This document shows positions 1 through 9,511 of a stretch of 64,000 nucleotides of DNA, in pieces. Numbering within the stretch: position 1 is the stretch's first letter; each line of letters begins with the position of its first letter. The notes beneath the pieces were generated by a model. It did not search any database and was not told the DNA's origin. It saw nothing but the letters and a program-made list of their open reading frames with translations. Both the position numbers and the translations under genes were made by a program. The stretch covers positions 1-64,000 of the forward strand of contig JAIUPL010000021.1 of NCBI GenBank assembly GCA_020160935.1, read 5' to 3'. This stretch comes from Bacteroidota bacterium. Its GTDB lineage: Bacteria; Bacteroidota; Bacteroidia; Chitinophagales; Saprospiraceae.

Positions 1-2
1 AT

Positions 3-66
3 AGCGAGTGTGATGTTATTTTTGAATGTTAGACTATCCAAAAATAGATAATTACACTCGCTTTTT
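3..66 (+). terminator. Imperfect hairpin terminator of a gene lying before the window
   Basis: The outer arms AGCGAGTGT (3-11) and ACACTCGCT (54-62) are complementary. An inner pair TATTTTTG (17-24) / CAAAAATA (39-46) extends the stem, and a T run follows at 62-66. This fits a rho-independent terminator for a plus-strand gene outside the window. Confidence 0.6.
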
Positions 67-84
67 CCCTTAAGTCAACGACAT

Positions 85-98
85 TGGGCTAAAGCCCA
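85..98. repeat. Short palindrome TGGGCT-aa-AGCCCA
   Basis: A perfect 6-bp inverted repeat with a 2-base centre lies in the gene-free 135 bases between the terminator and the first gene. Nothing else is recognisable in that stretch. It may be one copy of a dispersed intergenic palindrome. Confidence 0.4.
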
Positions 99-201
99 TG
101 CCACCACCCCATCAGCGCTTGGCTATTGTTGTACAGTAACCAATGTAACCAGTGAGGTACGCGCGGATAGTCAACAAATAAAAAATAAAAGGGCCAATAC
201 C

Positions 202-1503
202 TCAATCATTCACCACTATCTTCCTGGAATAAGCATGTCCATTCGCGTTTACCCGGATAAAATACATACTTGCGGGCCAGTTTTGTATTTGTAAGGTAAG
301 AACGGTGTTATCTGCCTGTTGTCGATGGATAATATTTCCCTGCAAATCATACACTACCACATCTGCATGTAACAGGCTGTCATTCAGCATCAATTGTATC
401 TGAGAACGGGCAGGATTGGGTGTAATGCGCAACATGGAAGGCGTATTTTCCACATCTGGAAGTGAAGTCACGCAATCGGGCGCATCTGCCGTTGCTACCA
501 GCATCGTGCCGTTTTCCACCCACCAGCGTTGCCAGATACCGCCGCCAGTACTCGACTGCCAGTCGCGGATATTGAACGCCACCTGTCCGTTCGATCGGCC
601 CTCGGCTTTGAACACACGTACGGCCTGCTGTCCACGTACCCAATGCAGCGGCTGTCCGGCGCTGCACACCTCCGGTGCGTACTCCGGCGAGCAATCCGCT
701 TGCAGGAAATAAGCGAAATCCTGATCCGAAGGATAGCCACCATAAACATGCGCCCAGCCTGCTGTATCGATACAGACAGCCGTGTATTCTTCACAGGCTA
801 TACCGAGCGAGCGGAATCCGTAATCCTGCGCAAGGCGGGCCAAAAAGCCCACATGCCGCCCGCGGCGATCGGGGTCGTCGTAATGCGTATCTGTGATAAC
901 CCGTTGAAGATCAGGGTGATCTATAAAGTCGGCATAGCCGATGGTCATGCGCGAATTGTACGGGTCAGCCAGGGCTTGTGCGGAAGTGACGCTGCCATTC
1001 AGCGCGGAAAAGTAGGATTCGCCTAGCACAGCCATACCGGCGCTGGTGCCGCCGACCACGGCTTTTTTGGTGTGAATAAGGTATTTAATTGCGTCTTCTA
1101 CCGGGCCGTTTTTCCAGTATTGCACGTATTTACCCTGATCGCCGCCTGCTATCCACAGGGCTTCTGCACGGCGTATTTGTTGTGCCACGTAAGGTTCCTG
1201 GGCGGAGTTGTAACTCGCGGTGAGTATCGTTTCGACAGAATTAACCGTCACGCCCAAGTCGCTGAACAGGTAATCGTTGTATCCATCAGCGCCGCTGGCC
1301 CGAATGACCACGATGTCGCCGCCGCCACTGCGTTGCAAAAACCAGCGCATGGCATTATCGTCTTCGGTAGCGCCACCCATGAGCACAACGCCCCCCTGGG
1401 TGATGGTGGTGACATCCGTAGTATCGCCTGTAAAATAGGACACATAGGTTTGTGCAGTGGCAGAAAAACGAACAAATAACAGGAAAAACAGCAAGAGACG
1501 CAT
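202..1503 (-). CDS. Secreted cyanophycinase-like peptidase (S51 family) with T9SS type A sorting domain
   Basis: The 433-residue protein starts with a signal peptide (MRLLLFFLLFVRFSATAQ). The S51 core includes the glycine-rich strand VVLMGGATEDD, IAGGDQGKYVQYW and the nucleophile elbow GGTSAGMAV with Ser154. Family members are serine peptidases such as cyanophycinase or dipeptidase E. The C-terminal ~75 residues begin TPNPARSQIQL and end ASMYFIRVNANGHAYSRKIVV, a T9SS type A sorting domain, so it should be exported through the outer membrane and perhaps surface-anchored. ATG at 1503 is set by the signal peptide. The substrate is unknown; cyanophycin is only one family option. It is divergent from the peptidase at 1564 and shares a 60-bp promoter region with it. 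Confidence 0.85.
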   Translation of the reverse strand: MRLLLFFLLFVRFSATAQTYVSYFTGDTTDVTTITQGGVVLMGGATEDDNAMRWFLQRSGGGDIVVIRASGADGYNDYLFSDLGVTVNSVETILTASYNSAQEPYVAQQIRRAEALWIAGGDQGKYVQYWKNGPVEDAIKYLIHTKKAVVGGTSAGMAVLGESYFSALNGSVTSAQALADPYNSRMTIGYADFIDHPDLQRVITDTHYDDPDRRGRHVGFLARLAQDYGFRSLGIACEEYTAVCIDTAGWAHVYGGYPSDQDFAYFLQADCSPEYAPEVCSAGQPLHWVRGQQAVRVFKAEGRSNGQVAFNIRDWQSSTGGGIWQRWWVENGTMLVATADAPDCVTSLPDVENTPSMLRITPNPARSQIQLMLNDSLLHADVVVYDLQGNIIHRQQADNTVLTLQIQNWPASMYFIRVNANGHAYSRKIVVND

Positions 1504-1540
1504 CGGAGAGTGATTTAAGCCGCCAAGTTACAAATCGTAT

Positions 1541-1548
1541 TACTTTTG
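1541..1548 (+). promoter_or_regulatory. Bacteroidota -7 box TACTTTTG
   Basis: An exact TAnnTTTG match, ending 15 bases before the ATG at 1564. Predicted transcription starts about 5 bases past the box, giving a leader of roughly 10 bases. No good -33 TTTG is visible. Confidence 0.55.
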
Positions 1549-1563
1549 CCCGAAAACATAACC

Positions 1564-3744
1564 ATGATGAAACAATTCCTTACCCTTGCCGTTTTGGCGT
1601 TGTTGGCCTTTCAGGCATGTAAACCATCAAATCGTAACGAAACCAGTATCCCTGCCTTGCAACCCTCCGTATTTCATCCCGAACAATTTTCTACCGTACA
1701 TCCGGAAAAGAAACCCAAAGAACTCATCTCCGCTTCCGGCGACAAACGCATCGACGAATATTACTGGCTGAACGAGCGCGAAAACCCCGCCGTTACCGCC
1801 TATCTGGAAGCCGAAAACCGGTATGCAGACTCCGTATTGGCGCCTGTCTCCCAATTGCGCGAAAAACTGTTTGAAGAACTCAAGGCGCGTATCAAGGAAG
1901 ATGACAGCACTGTACCTTATTTCAAAAATGGCTATTGGTACCTGACCCGTTTTGAAACCGGTAAGGAATATCCGATTTACAGCAGGAAAAAAGGCTCGCT
2001 CGATGCAGCGGAAGAAGTCATGATCGACGTCAATGAACTCGCCAAAGGCAAGGCTTATTGCCAGTTTGGCGGCTTTACTGTAAGTCCTGATAACAACATC
2101 ATTGCTTATGGGGTGGATTACACCGGACGCAACCTGTTCAAACTCTACTTTAAGGACCTCGTTTCCAATAAAAACCTGCCGGATACATTTGACTATGCCG
2201 GCGGAGCAGAATGGGCCAACGACAGCAAGACGATCATTTACGATACCAAAGACCCCGTTACACTCCGCAACGACAAGGTTTGGCGGCATGTGCTGGGCGC
2301 CGATCACAAATCGGACGTACTGATGTATCATGAAAAAGATGAAACACAGTACGCTTTCCTGTCCAAAACCAAATCGGACCAATACATTCTGATCAATTGC
2401 GCTTACACCCAAACCGTGGAAGTGCTGTACCTGGATGCCGATCAGCCTACAGGCACATTTCAATCTATTCGGCCGCGTGAAGCAGGTTTTTTCTATGAAA
2501 TCAGCCACCGCGACGACAAGTTTCTTATCAAAACCAACTGGAATGCCCCGAATTTCAGGTTGATGGAAGCGCCGGTTAGCGATCCTCGCCGGGAAAACTG
2601 GAAGGATGTGCTACCGCACCGCGAAGATGTGCTGCTGGACGGACTGACTGTATTTAAAGATTACCTCGTAACCGCAGAACGCAAGGGTGGATTGAGCCAG
2701 ATTCATGTGATTCGCTGGTCCGATCATGCCGATCATTACATTGAAGTAGGCGAACCATCCTATTCCGCTATGATCGACAACAACCCGGAATACGATACGC
2801 ATACCTTGCGCTACAGTTTTACCAGCATGAAAACCCCCACTACAGTGGTGGATTACAACATGGAAACGCGTCAGAAGGACGTAAAAAAAGTAGCCCCTGT
2901 GCTCGGTAATTTCAATGCCGACAACTACGAAACCGAATTTGCCTGGGCCACTGCCCGCGACGGCGTGAAAGTGCCCATTTCCATTATGTATAAAAAAGGC
3001 CTGAACCGCGACGGCTCGGCGCCCTGCTACCTTACCGGGTACGGGAGTTATGGTTTTTCCTACGACCCGTATTTTAACCGCGATAAAATCAGTCTGGTCG
3101 ACCGCGGTTTTGTCATCGCCATCGCCCACATTCGCGGCGGTATGGAAATGGGTTTCAAATGGTATGAAGACGGGAAAATGCTCAAAAAAATGAACACTTT
3201 CAACGATTTCATCGACTGTTCGGAATTTCTCATCCAAGAAAAATACACCAGCAAAGACCGCCTGTTTGCAGAAGGGCGCTCGGCCGGCGGACTTCTGATG
3301 GGCGCTGTTTCCAATATGCGCCCCGACCTGTACAAAGGCATTATTACCGGCGTGCCGTTTGTAGATGTATTGACCACTATGAGCGATGCAAGTATTCCAC
3401 TGACCACAGGAGAGTACAGTGAATGGGGTAATCCTGCTATCAAGGAGCAATACGAATACATGAAACAATACTCGCCCTACGACAACCTGAAAAAAGGGAA
3501 CTACCCGAATATGTTGGTATTGACCTCTTTTAGCGACTCGCAAGTGCAGTATTTTGAACCTGCCAAATACGTAGCGCGCCTGCGCGACCTTAAAACCGAT
3601 GACCACGTATTGCTTTTCAAAACCAATATGACTGGTTCTCACGGCGGTTCTTCCGGCCGATTTGAACGCCTTAAAGAACGCGCGCTGGAGTATGCCTGGA
3701 TGATGGGGCTGATGGGAATGGATGGTTCGGAAATGAAACATTGA
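1564..3744 (+). CDS. Oligopeptidase B-like S9A peptidase, lipoprotein
   Basis: A 726-residue prolyl oligopeptidase-family serine peptidase. Residues from about 45 to 420 are the beta-propeller domain (it opens with RIDEYYWLNERENP, the usual start of the family). The C-terminal half is the alpha/beta hydrolase: GYGSYGFSYDP, the nucleophile motif GRSAGGLLMG (Ser573), SFSDSQVQYFEP holding the Asp, and SHGGSSGR with His693. The family cleaves short peptides after basic residues (PtrB) or proline. The N-terminus MMKQFLTLAVLALLAFQACK is a lipoprotein signal with Cys as acylation site, so it is probably periplasmic or outer-membrane bound. A TTG 18 bases upstream is in frame but lies in the promoter box, so ATG 1564 (or 1567) is preferred. 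Confidence 0.9.
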   Translation: MMKQFLTLAVLALLAFQACKPSNRNETSIPALQPSVFHPEQFSTVHPEKKPKELISASGDKRIDEYYWLNERENPAVTAYLEAENRYADSVLAPVSQLREKLFEELKARIKEDDSTVPYFKNGYWYLTRFETGKEYPIYSRKKGSLDAAEEVMIDVNELAKGKAYCQFGGFTVSPDNNIIAYGVDYTGRNLFKLYFKDLVSNKNLPDTFDYAGGAEWANDSKTIIYDTKDPVTLRNDKVWRHVLGADHKSDVLMYHEKDETQYAFLSKTKSDQYILINCAYTQTVEVLYLDADQPTGTFQSIRPREAGFFYEISHRDDKFLIKTNWNAPNFRLMEAPVSDPRRENWKDVLPHREDVLLDGLTVFKDYLVTAERKGGLSQIHVIRWSDHADHYIEVGEPSYSAMIDNNPEYDTHTLRYSFTSMKTPTTVVDYNMETRQKDVKKVAPVLGNFNADNYETEFAWATARDGVKVPISIMYKKGLNRDGSAPCYLTGYGSYGFSYDPYFNRDKISLVDRGFVIAIAHIRGGMEMGFKWYEDGKMLKKMNTFNDFIDCSEFLIQEKYTSKDRLFAEGRSAGGLLMGAVSNMRPDLYKGIITGVPFVDVLTTMSDASIPLTTGEYSEWGNPAIKEQYEYMKQYSPYDNLKKGNYPNMLVLTSFSDSQVQYFEPAKYVARLRDLKTDDHVLLFKTNMTGSHGGSSGRFERLKERALEYAWMMGLMGMDGSEMKH

Positions 3745-3849
3745 TGGTGCGTACTGATTGGACATTGCACGTCTAAACAGCATATTTTCGCTTTCATTGG
3801 CTAGGAAAATGTGTCAGGTTCATTATATTTAAGCCACAAATACTGGCTA

Positions 3850-6258
3850 ATGAAAGCGAAACACCTGATATTCCTGCTTGCTCTTTGCTGTTGCTGCAAT
3901 TCGCTTTGGGGCCAACTGGATACCATCCACTGGTTGCCGCCCATGCATGCCCGCAATGAAGTAGGCCCGCAATACCTGTATCTTTCAACGCCTGAAGCAC
4001 AACCTTTCGACGTAACAGTAAAAGATGGTGCAGGAAATCTCGTGATCACGGTTTCCATCAGCAATAGCCAACCCTATCGATACAGCCTCGGCGCCAATAC
4101 CAGTTCGCTCACCCTGGTATCCGAACCCCTCTTGCACAAAGCCGTCAGCGGCAAAGGGCTGGTGCTTTCCGGCCCCAAAAAATTCTACGCATATTACCGG
4201 GTTCACGCCAGTTCGCTCAATCATGCAGGCGACCTGACCTGCAAAGGCAGGGCTGCACTGGGTACTGTTTTTCGAATTGGACATCTCAGTCAGGAATCGG
4301 ACGACCAGGATCGGCGATGCAATTTTGTCGGGGTGATGGCTACCCAAGATTCTACCCGGGTCACTTTGTCTGACTTTTCTAACCAGACAAAATTTCGCAT
4401 CAATGGGAATGATGAACCTTCCAATGGCGCCCCGCAAACTGTTTGGCTCAATGCTGGAGAGTCGGTGGTTTTTTCCAATTACATTGCCGAAAACAACAGT
4501 ATTCAGCCTCCCAATGGCCTTATGGGCGCATCGCTGGAATCAAGCAAACCTGTAGCCGTCAACTGCGGCTCATGGGTCGGTGCGCCAGTGGTGGCCATGG
4601 CCCACGATATTGGAATCGACCAGATTGCTCCGCTGGAAATGGTTGGCAAGGAATACATACTTTGTAAGGGAAACGGTTCGGAAATACTCGAACATCCGAT
4701 CGTGGTAGCGCATCATTCTAACACCCGGGTATTTCTGAATGGCAACAGCAATCCATTTGCAGTACTTGGCCCGGGTGATTTTACGATCATCCCCACGAGC
4801 GCTTATTCACTCGAAGGGAATTTGTACATCACGACTTCAGAGCCCGCGTTTATGTACCAGATGATCGGCGGGACCCCTACCGGAGCCGATGCGCCACGCA
4901 CGGCAGGGCTCATTTTTGTTCCACCCATCAGTTGCAATGTCCCAAACAGCGTCGACAATATTTACCAGCCCAACCAGATCGGCAACATGCGTTTTGAGGG
5001 TGGGCTGATGATCACCGCCATGCGCGATTCCAGTGTGAAAGTATTGCTGGATGGAACGGAGTATTCCATGGGGCCTCCTGCGTCTGTCGCGGGAAATCCG
5101 GATTTTGTTACGTACCGCAAACTCAATCTTTTTTCTCAATTCAGTACGGTCAACACGATCAGTGTGGTAGCGGAAGGCGCAGTGCAGGTGGCCATGTTTG
5201 GACGCAATGAACCGGCTAGTTTTGCCGCATTTTATTCTGGTTTTAGTAAAAATCCTGCGCCCAGCATACATCTCGTGATGCGGGGAGATGGCATTTGTCC
5301 GGATACACTTGTGGCATCGGGGCGTTTTGATGGTGTACAGTGGTCGCTGGACGGTTCTACGATTCAGTATGGGGCCGATACGACGTTGATTGCCTTTGTA
5401 CCAGGTCAGTACACCGCGCTTGGTTATCTGGGCGTTTGCCGGAAAACCGATTTTGCATCCGATTCATTGACAGCCAGTTTTACTTCACCCGAATTCCCGT
5501 ACAGTTTCGCCGATCCCAATTGTTACGGGCAACCCAATGGCTCCATACAGATCGGCACCCCTACGGGCGGGTTTCCACCTTATCAGTATTCCATTGACAA
5601 CGGGTTGCATTTTGGCAACAATCCGAATTTTACCATGATCGGAGCAGACACCTATCAGGTAGTGGTTCGCGATTCCACTGGCTGTTACAATCGGCCGTTG
5701 GAGATTGAATTGAAAGAACCCGACAGTTTTTCGGTTGAAATTGTGCCTCTTTTGTTGCCCAACCCATTGAAACCCGGCGAACGAGTCGAACTGGAAGCCA
5801 GGCCTGCCTTGCCCGTCATAGGCAGTGAATGGACACCTTCCGGGGGTGTAGAATGCTCAGACTGCCTGCAACAAGTATATTATCCGGAAGAAAACATGTG
5901 GGTATCGGTAACGGTGTATGATGCGGAAGGTTGCCCTGCCGTAGACAGCATCCGATTGTGGGTAGAACCGAATGTATACGTGCCAAATGTGTTTGCGCCT
6001 GCTTCTGTATCCGGGAATGCGCATTTCTTCCTGTCCAGCAGATACCCTTTACCAATAGAAGACCTGTCTATTTACGACCGATGGGGCGAGCGGGTGTTCC
6101 AGCGCCGTCATTTCAGCACCAATGCCCCTGAAGATGGCTGGGATGGATTATTCAGAAACCGCGAGGCATTGCCCGGCGTATATGTTTTCGTAGCCACGGT
6201 GGAAGTGCTGCCGGGAAAAAAAGCGATCCTGAAAGGAGATATACTATTGATTCGATAA
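3850..6258 (+). CDS. Large secreted protein: IgGFc_binding domain, SprB repeat, gliding/T9SS type B C-terminus
   Basis: 802 residues with signal peptide MKAKHLIFLLALCCCCNSLWG. Residues ~20-470 resemble the IgGFc_binding N-terminal domain (KFYAYYRVHASSL, PVAVNCGSWVG, DIGIDQIAPLEMVGKEYI, YQPNQIGNMRFEGG). Around 550-630 is one SprB repeat (CYGQPNGSIQIGTPTGGFPPYQYSIDNG). The last ~95 residues (NVYVPNVFAP, DLSIYDRWGERVF, DGWDGLF, PGVYVFVATVEV) form the gliding motility-associated C-terminal domain used as T9SS type B signal. This indicates a surface adhesin or matrix-type protein; its ligand is unknown. The in-frame GTG at 3811 would add 13 residues before the signal peptide and is rejected. Confidence 0.85.
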   Translation: MKAKHLIFLLALCCCCNSLWGQLDTIHWLPPMHARNEVGPQYLYLSTPEAQPFDVTVKDGAGNLVITVSISNSQPYRYSLGANTSSLTLVSEPLLHKAVSGKGLVLSGPKKFYAYYRVHASSLNHAGDLTCKGRAALGTVFRIGHLSQESDDQDRRCNFVGVMATQDSTRVTLSDFSNQTKFRINGNDEPSNGAPQTVWLNAGESVVFSNYIAENNSIQPPNGLMGASLESSKPVAVNCGSWVGAPVVAMAHDIGIDQIAPLEMVGKEYILCKGNGSEILEHPIVVAHHSNTRVFLNGNSNPFAVLGPGDFTIIPTSAYSLEGNLYITTSEPAFMYQMIGGTPTGADAPRTAGLIFVPPISCNVPNSVDNIYQPNQIGNMRFEGGLMITAMRDSSVKVLLDGTEYSMGPPASVAGNPDFVTYRKLNLFSQFSTVNTISVVAEGAVQVAMFGRNEPASFAAFYSGFSKNPAPSIHLVMRGDGICPDTLVASGRFDGVQWSLDGSTIQYGADTTLIAFVPGQYTALGYLGVCRKTDFASDSLTASFTSPEFPYSFADPNCYGQPNGSIQIGTPTGGFPPYQYSIDNGLHFGNNPNFTMIGADTYQVVVRDSTGCYNRPLEIELKEPDSFSVEIVPLLLPNPLKPGERVELEARPALPVIGSEWTPSGGVECSDCLQQVYYPEENMWVSVTVYDAEGCPAVDSIRLWVEPNVYVPNVFAPASVSGNAHFFLSSRYPLPIEDLSIYDRWGERVFQRRHFSTNAPEDGWDGLFRNREALPGVYVFVATVEVLPGKKAILKGDILLIR

Positions 6259-6355
6259 ATGGACAGATTGTCTGCTCCATTCCATTTGTGCAATATTCAC
6301 TAAAAAATAACTTTTCGGGCATCCTCGCGAAACCCGGGGTCGTTTTTCTTCGTAT

Positions 6356-6363
6356 TATCTTTG
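6356..6363 (+). promoter_or_regulatory. Bacteroidota -7 box TATCTTTG
   Basis: An exact TAnnTTTG match, ending 18 bases before the ATG at 6382. A small hairpin (GGACAGA / TCTGcTCC, 6261-6278) just after the preceding stop may help end the upstream transcript. Confidence 0.5.
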
Positions 6364-6381
6364 TGTCTTTGAGAGGCATAT

Positions 6382-8937
6382 ATGATGTGTAATTTTCCCA
6401 AAACAGGATTTGCGTTCTGGATAATCTGGTTTTCCCTGTACGTCTGTTTATCCGCTCAGCAAACAGTTGTACAAGGTAAGGTAATCGATGCACGCAGCGG
6501 CGAAGCTGTTGCTGCCGCCACCGTGCGTATGGACGGTGTGAATGCTGGCGCCATTTCCGATAGTACCGGCAGTTTCAGGTTCAGTACCCGTGAAAAAGGT
6601 GCAAGTGTTTCCATTTCCTGTCTGGGTTACGAATCGATACAACTGAAAATCATACCAGGACAAATCAATACCCTGGAAGTGAAATTAACAGAAAGCGGTG
6701 TGGCCATCAAGGAAATAGAAATCGTAGCAAAGGCCAAAAAATACCGCAACAAAGACAATCCGGCCGTCGAATTCATTCGGGAAGTATTGTCGCACAAATC
6801 CCAAAACAAAAAAGAAAATCTGGAGTATTACAGCCTGGAGCGATACGATAAAATACAGTTTGCGCTCAATAATATTGGTAGCAGGTTTCGCAGCAATCCC
6901 CTTTTCAGGAAAACACAGTTTATTTTCGACAACCTGGACACCAATCAGGTAACCGGACAGGTGAACCTGCCATTTTACCTCCGCGAAACCCTTTCGGACG
7001 TTTATTATCGGAAATCGCCTTCTACCTGGCGAGAATATATTCGGGGTGAAAAAAGTACCCGTTTACCGGGTTACATCGACGATGATGGCATTTCCAATAT
7101 GGTAGAAAACCTGTACCGGGAGATCGATTTTTACAAAAATGCCGTCAATCTTGTGACGGTAGATTTTGTGAGCCCGCTGGCAGATTTTGCACCCAATATT
7201 TACGAGTACTACCTCCGTGATACCTCTCTGCTGGACAATACGATGTGCGTACACGTTCAATTTGTTCCTCGTCAGAAAAATGACCTGGCATTCAATGGCG
7301 ATATGTGGATCGCATTCGACTCCACTTTTGCCCTTCGAAAAATCGAGGTAGCAGTGCCCGATGGCATCAATTTGAACTGGGTAAATGACTTGCAGGTACA
7401 ACAATCCTTCGAATGGGTTGCATACCCCGATGGACGCGCGTTGCTGCCCCAGTCAGATATGGTGAAAATGGAATTCGGGTTTGCCAAAGGTGATCATTTC
7501 CAGACCATACTGGCTCAAAAAAGCAGTTCCTGCTCAAAATACAGCATCAACCAGCCCGTAGCCGAATCTTTGCTGAAATCAGGTGTCAAAGTACAGCGCG
7601 ACTCCGGAGCCATGTACCGCGATGAAGCATTCTGGCAGGCGCACCGACATGATACCCTGAACAGGCATGAAACAGGTGTTTACCACATGATCGACAGTTT
7701 GCAAGGCAATGTCGCCTTTAAACGGTTTATGGGCGCCATGCGAATTTTCATCGACGGGTATTTCCCTTACAATAAACTGGATATTGGCCCCACGGGTGCA
7801 TTTATCGGCTTCAATCCGGTAGAAGGCCTGCGACTCCGATTCGGCGGGCGGACCAACCTTAAATTCAGCAAACGACTGATGCCGGAAGCATACGCAGCCT
7901 ATGGGCTTCGCGACAATCGTTTCAAGGGAATGGCCGGGATACGTTATTCTTTCGGCCCGGATGAAGTAACCAAATATCCGCTTCATCAAATTCGTGTAGC
8001 CTATTTGAACGACCTGCAATTGCCGGGCCAGGATGTTCAGAACAATTTGTGGACGTCATTGCAACGGGGCAACAATGACAAAATGCTGTATGCACAATCT
8101 GCTTACGTTCAATGTCTGGAAGAGTGGAAAAACGGATTTTCCTACTCCGTCACTTACCGCCTGGGTATGCAGCAGCCAGCGGGAAGTTTGCGTTTCGATT
8201 ACCTAAGTCCGGATGGCATTGCACAAAGAAAATCGTTGACTACCAATGAGTTGGGCTTCATGTTTCGCTACGCGCCGAATGAAAAATTTTACCAGTCGGG
8301 CGATGTGCGTTTGTATGCATTCAATAAGTACCCCACCATTCAAGCCTGGTACACAGCCGGGCTAAAAGGGGTGATGGGTGGCGAATACAGTTACCATACC
8401 CTGCGCACACGAATCAGCAAGGGCTTTTATTTTTCTCCGATCGGCTGGTCGACTGCCACTGTGGAAGCAGGGCGAACATTTGGCCAATTGCCATTTACAC
8501 TGCTGGTAGTACATCCTGCTAATCAGACCCTTGCTTTCAGCGACGAATCCTACAACCTGTTGAACAACTTTGAGTTTGTCAGCGACAAATATGCTTCCTT
8601 CCAGTTGAGTCATTACTTCGGTGGATTTATTTTTAACCGCATTCCGGGACTGCGCTGGCTGAAACTACGCGAAGTAGTCACCTGCAAAGCCCTCTGGGGT
8701 GGCCTCGACGCTCGAAATCAGCCTACCTCCGAAAACGCATTGCTGTTGTTTCCGGAGAATGAACAGGGGCAACCGCTCACCCATATGCTGGGCAAGAAAC
8801 CATATATGGAAGCCAGTTTTGGGATTATGAATATCCTGAAAGTGCTGCGCGTGGATTTTGTGTACCGGCTTACCTATCTGGATTTGCCGGAAGTAAGACC
8901 ATTTTCAGTGCGTGCCAGGTTTCAGGTGGAGTTTTGA
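6382..8937 (+). CDS. DUF5686-family outer-membrane protein with CarboxypepD_reg-like domain
   Basis: 851 residues. A signal peptide (to about LYVCLSAQ) is followed by a CarboxypepD_reg-like domain at ~30-110 (VQGKVIDARSGEAVAAATV, ISDSTGSFRF, LGYES). The rest matches the DUF5686 pattern: KYRNKDNPAVEFIREVL, EYYSLERYDKIQFALNNI, FYLRETLSDVYYRKSP, then a long C-terminal part rich in alternating beta strands and ending RARFQVEF with terminal Phe, typical of an outer-membrane barrel. Such proteins are widespread in Bacteroidota; the molecular role is unknown. It has its own promoter and is followed convergently by the small membrane protein gene. Confidence 0.8.
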   Translation: MMCNFPKTGFAFWIIWFSLYVCLSAQQTVVQGKVIDARSGEAVAAATVRMDGVNAGAISDSTGSFRFSTREKGASVSISCLGYESIQLKIIPGQINTLEVKLTESGVAIKEIEIVAKAKKYRNKDNPAVEFIREVLSHKSQNKKENLEYYSLERYDKIQFALNNIGSRFRSNPLFRKTQFIFDNLDTNQVTGQVNLPFYLRETLSDVYYRKSPSTWREYIRGEKSTRLPGYIDDDGISNMVENLYREIDFYKNAVNLVTVDFVSPLADFAPNIYEYYLRDTSLLDNTMCVHVQFVPRQKNDLAFNGDMWIAFDSTFALRKIEVAVPDGINLNWVNDLQVQQSFEWVAYPDGRALLPQSDMVKMEFGFAKGDHFQTILAQKSSSCSKYSINQPVAESLLKSGVKVQRDSGAMYRDEAFWQAHRHDTLNRHETGVYHMIDSLQGNVAFKRFMGAMRIFIDGYFPYNKLDIGPTGAFIGFNPVEGLRLRFGGRTNLKFSKRLMPEAYAAYGLRDNRFKGMAGIRYSFGPDEVTKYPLHQIRVAYLNDLQLPGQDVQNNLWTSLQRGNNDKMLYAQSAYVQCLEEWKNGFSYSVTYRLGMQQPAGSLRFDYLSPDGIAQRKSLTTNELGFMFRYAPNEKFYQSGDVRLYAFNKYPTIQAWYTAGLKGVMGGEYSYHTLRTRISKGFYFSPIGWSTATVEAGRTFGQLPFTLLVVHPANQTLAFSDESYNLLNNFEFVSDKYASFQLSHYFGGFIFNRIPGLRWLKLREVVTCKALWGGLDARNQPTSENALLLFPENEQGQPLTHMLGKKPYMEASFGIMNILKVLRVDFVYRLTYLDLPEVRPFSVRARFQVEF

Positions 8938-8948
8938 GGAGCCATTTT

Positions 8949-9371
8949 TCAGGCAAATCCAATGGACAAGGCAATTAATGCCGCAACGCCTAACAGGATA
9001 GGCACCAACAACACAGCAAACAGGCCTCTGCGCCGCTGTTTGGATTTACGTTTTGCCAGACTCAATGTGATCAAACCGCTGATGAGACCTGCCGCACTGG
9101 CAACGAGGAATATCAGGGCAAAAGCAAGCCGCACCTGAAAACCGATCACAAGAAAAGACAAGGCAGCACCCAGGGCTATCAATGTACAAATTTGAGCCAC
9201 TCTTGAAGGTTTTTCGGCCGGATCAATTTGCGCTACCTGTCCAGTGTCGCGCGAAGGCAAAAGGGAGTCGAGTTGCATCCATGCGCCAGGTGTAACAGGT
9301 ACCGTAGCGGAAAGGGTGGAAAAATTTCCCGTTGAGAAAAACAGGATAAGAAAGGGAATCAATTTTCTCAT
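8949..9371 (-). CDS. Small membrane protein of unknown function
   Basis: 140 residues. The N-terminus MRKLIPFLILFFSTGNFSTLSA looks like a signal peptide. A ~35-residue polar stretch follows, then three hydrophobic helices (about 60-77, 78-102, 117-138). The second and third helices are separated by a very basic cytoplasmic-type loop (AKRKSKQRRR). This layout recurs in uncharacterised Bacteroidota membrane proteins. I do not recognise a named family. It is convergent with the DUF5686 gene, with only 11 bases between them. Confidence 0.6.
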   Translation of the reverse strand: MRKLIPFLILFFSTGNFSTLSATVPVTPGAWMQLDSLLPSRDTGQVAQIDPAEKPSRVAQICTLIALGAALSFLVIGFQVRLAFALIFLVASAAGLISGLITLSLAKRKSKQRRRGLFAVLLVPILLGVAALIALSIGFA

Positions 9372-9482
9372 TACATAAAGTTTTACAGCGAAATGTTCGC
9401 CCTTTTTTCAGCAAAAGCAATAAACCTGGTCAGGCCAGCGATTGATTTTGGTCACAGGTTTCTGCAATTGGGGTAATACCGC

Positions 9483-9490
9483 TAAATTTG
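9483..9490 (+). promoter_or_regulatory. Bacteroidota -7 box TAAATTTG
   Basis: An exact TAnnTTTG match, ending 21 bases before the ATG at 9512. Confidence 0.5.
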
Positions 9491-9511
9491 CCGTCACATC
9501 TTCACCTTGCA

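Noticed and set aside
1546-1563. TTG start adding six residues to the oligopeptidase
   Set aside because: The TTG is the last bases of the TACTTTTG promoter box, and the lipoprotein signal begins at ATG 1564.
2611-3783. Long minus-strand ORF (390 codons) opposite the oligopeptidase gene
   Set aside because: It is the antisense shadow of a well-conserved S9 peptidase; the composition reflects codon-position bias and no protein family is recognisable.
9488-9511. TTG start for the DUF1684 protein
   Set aside because: The TTG lies within the TAAATTTG promoter box; ATG 9512 starts a normal signal peptide.
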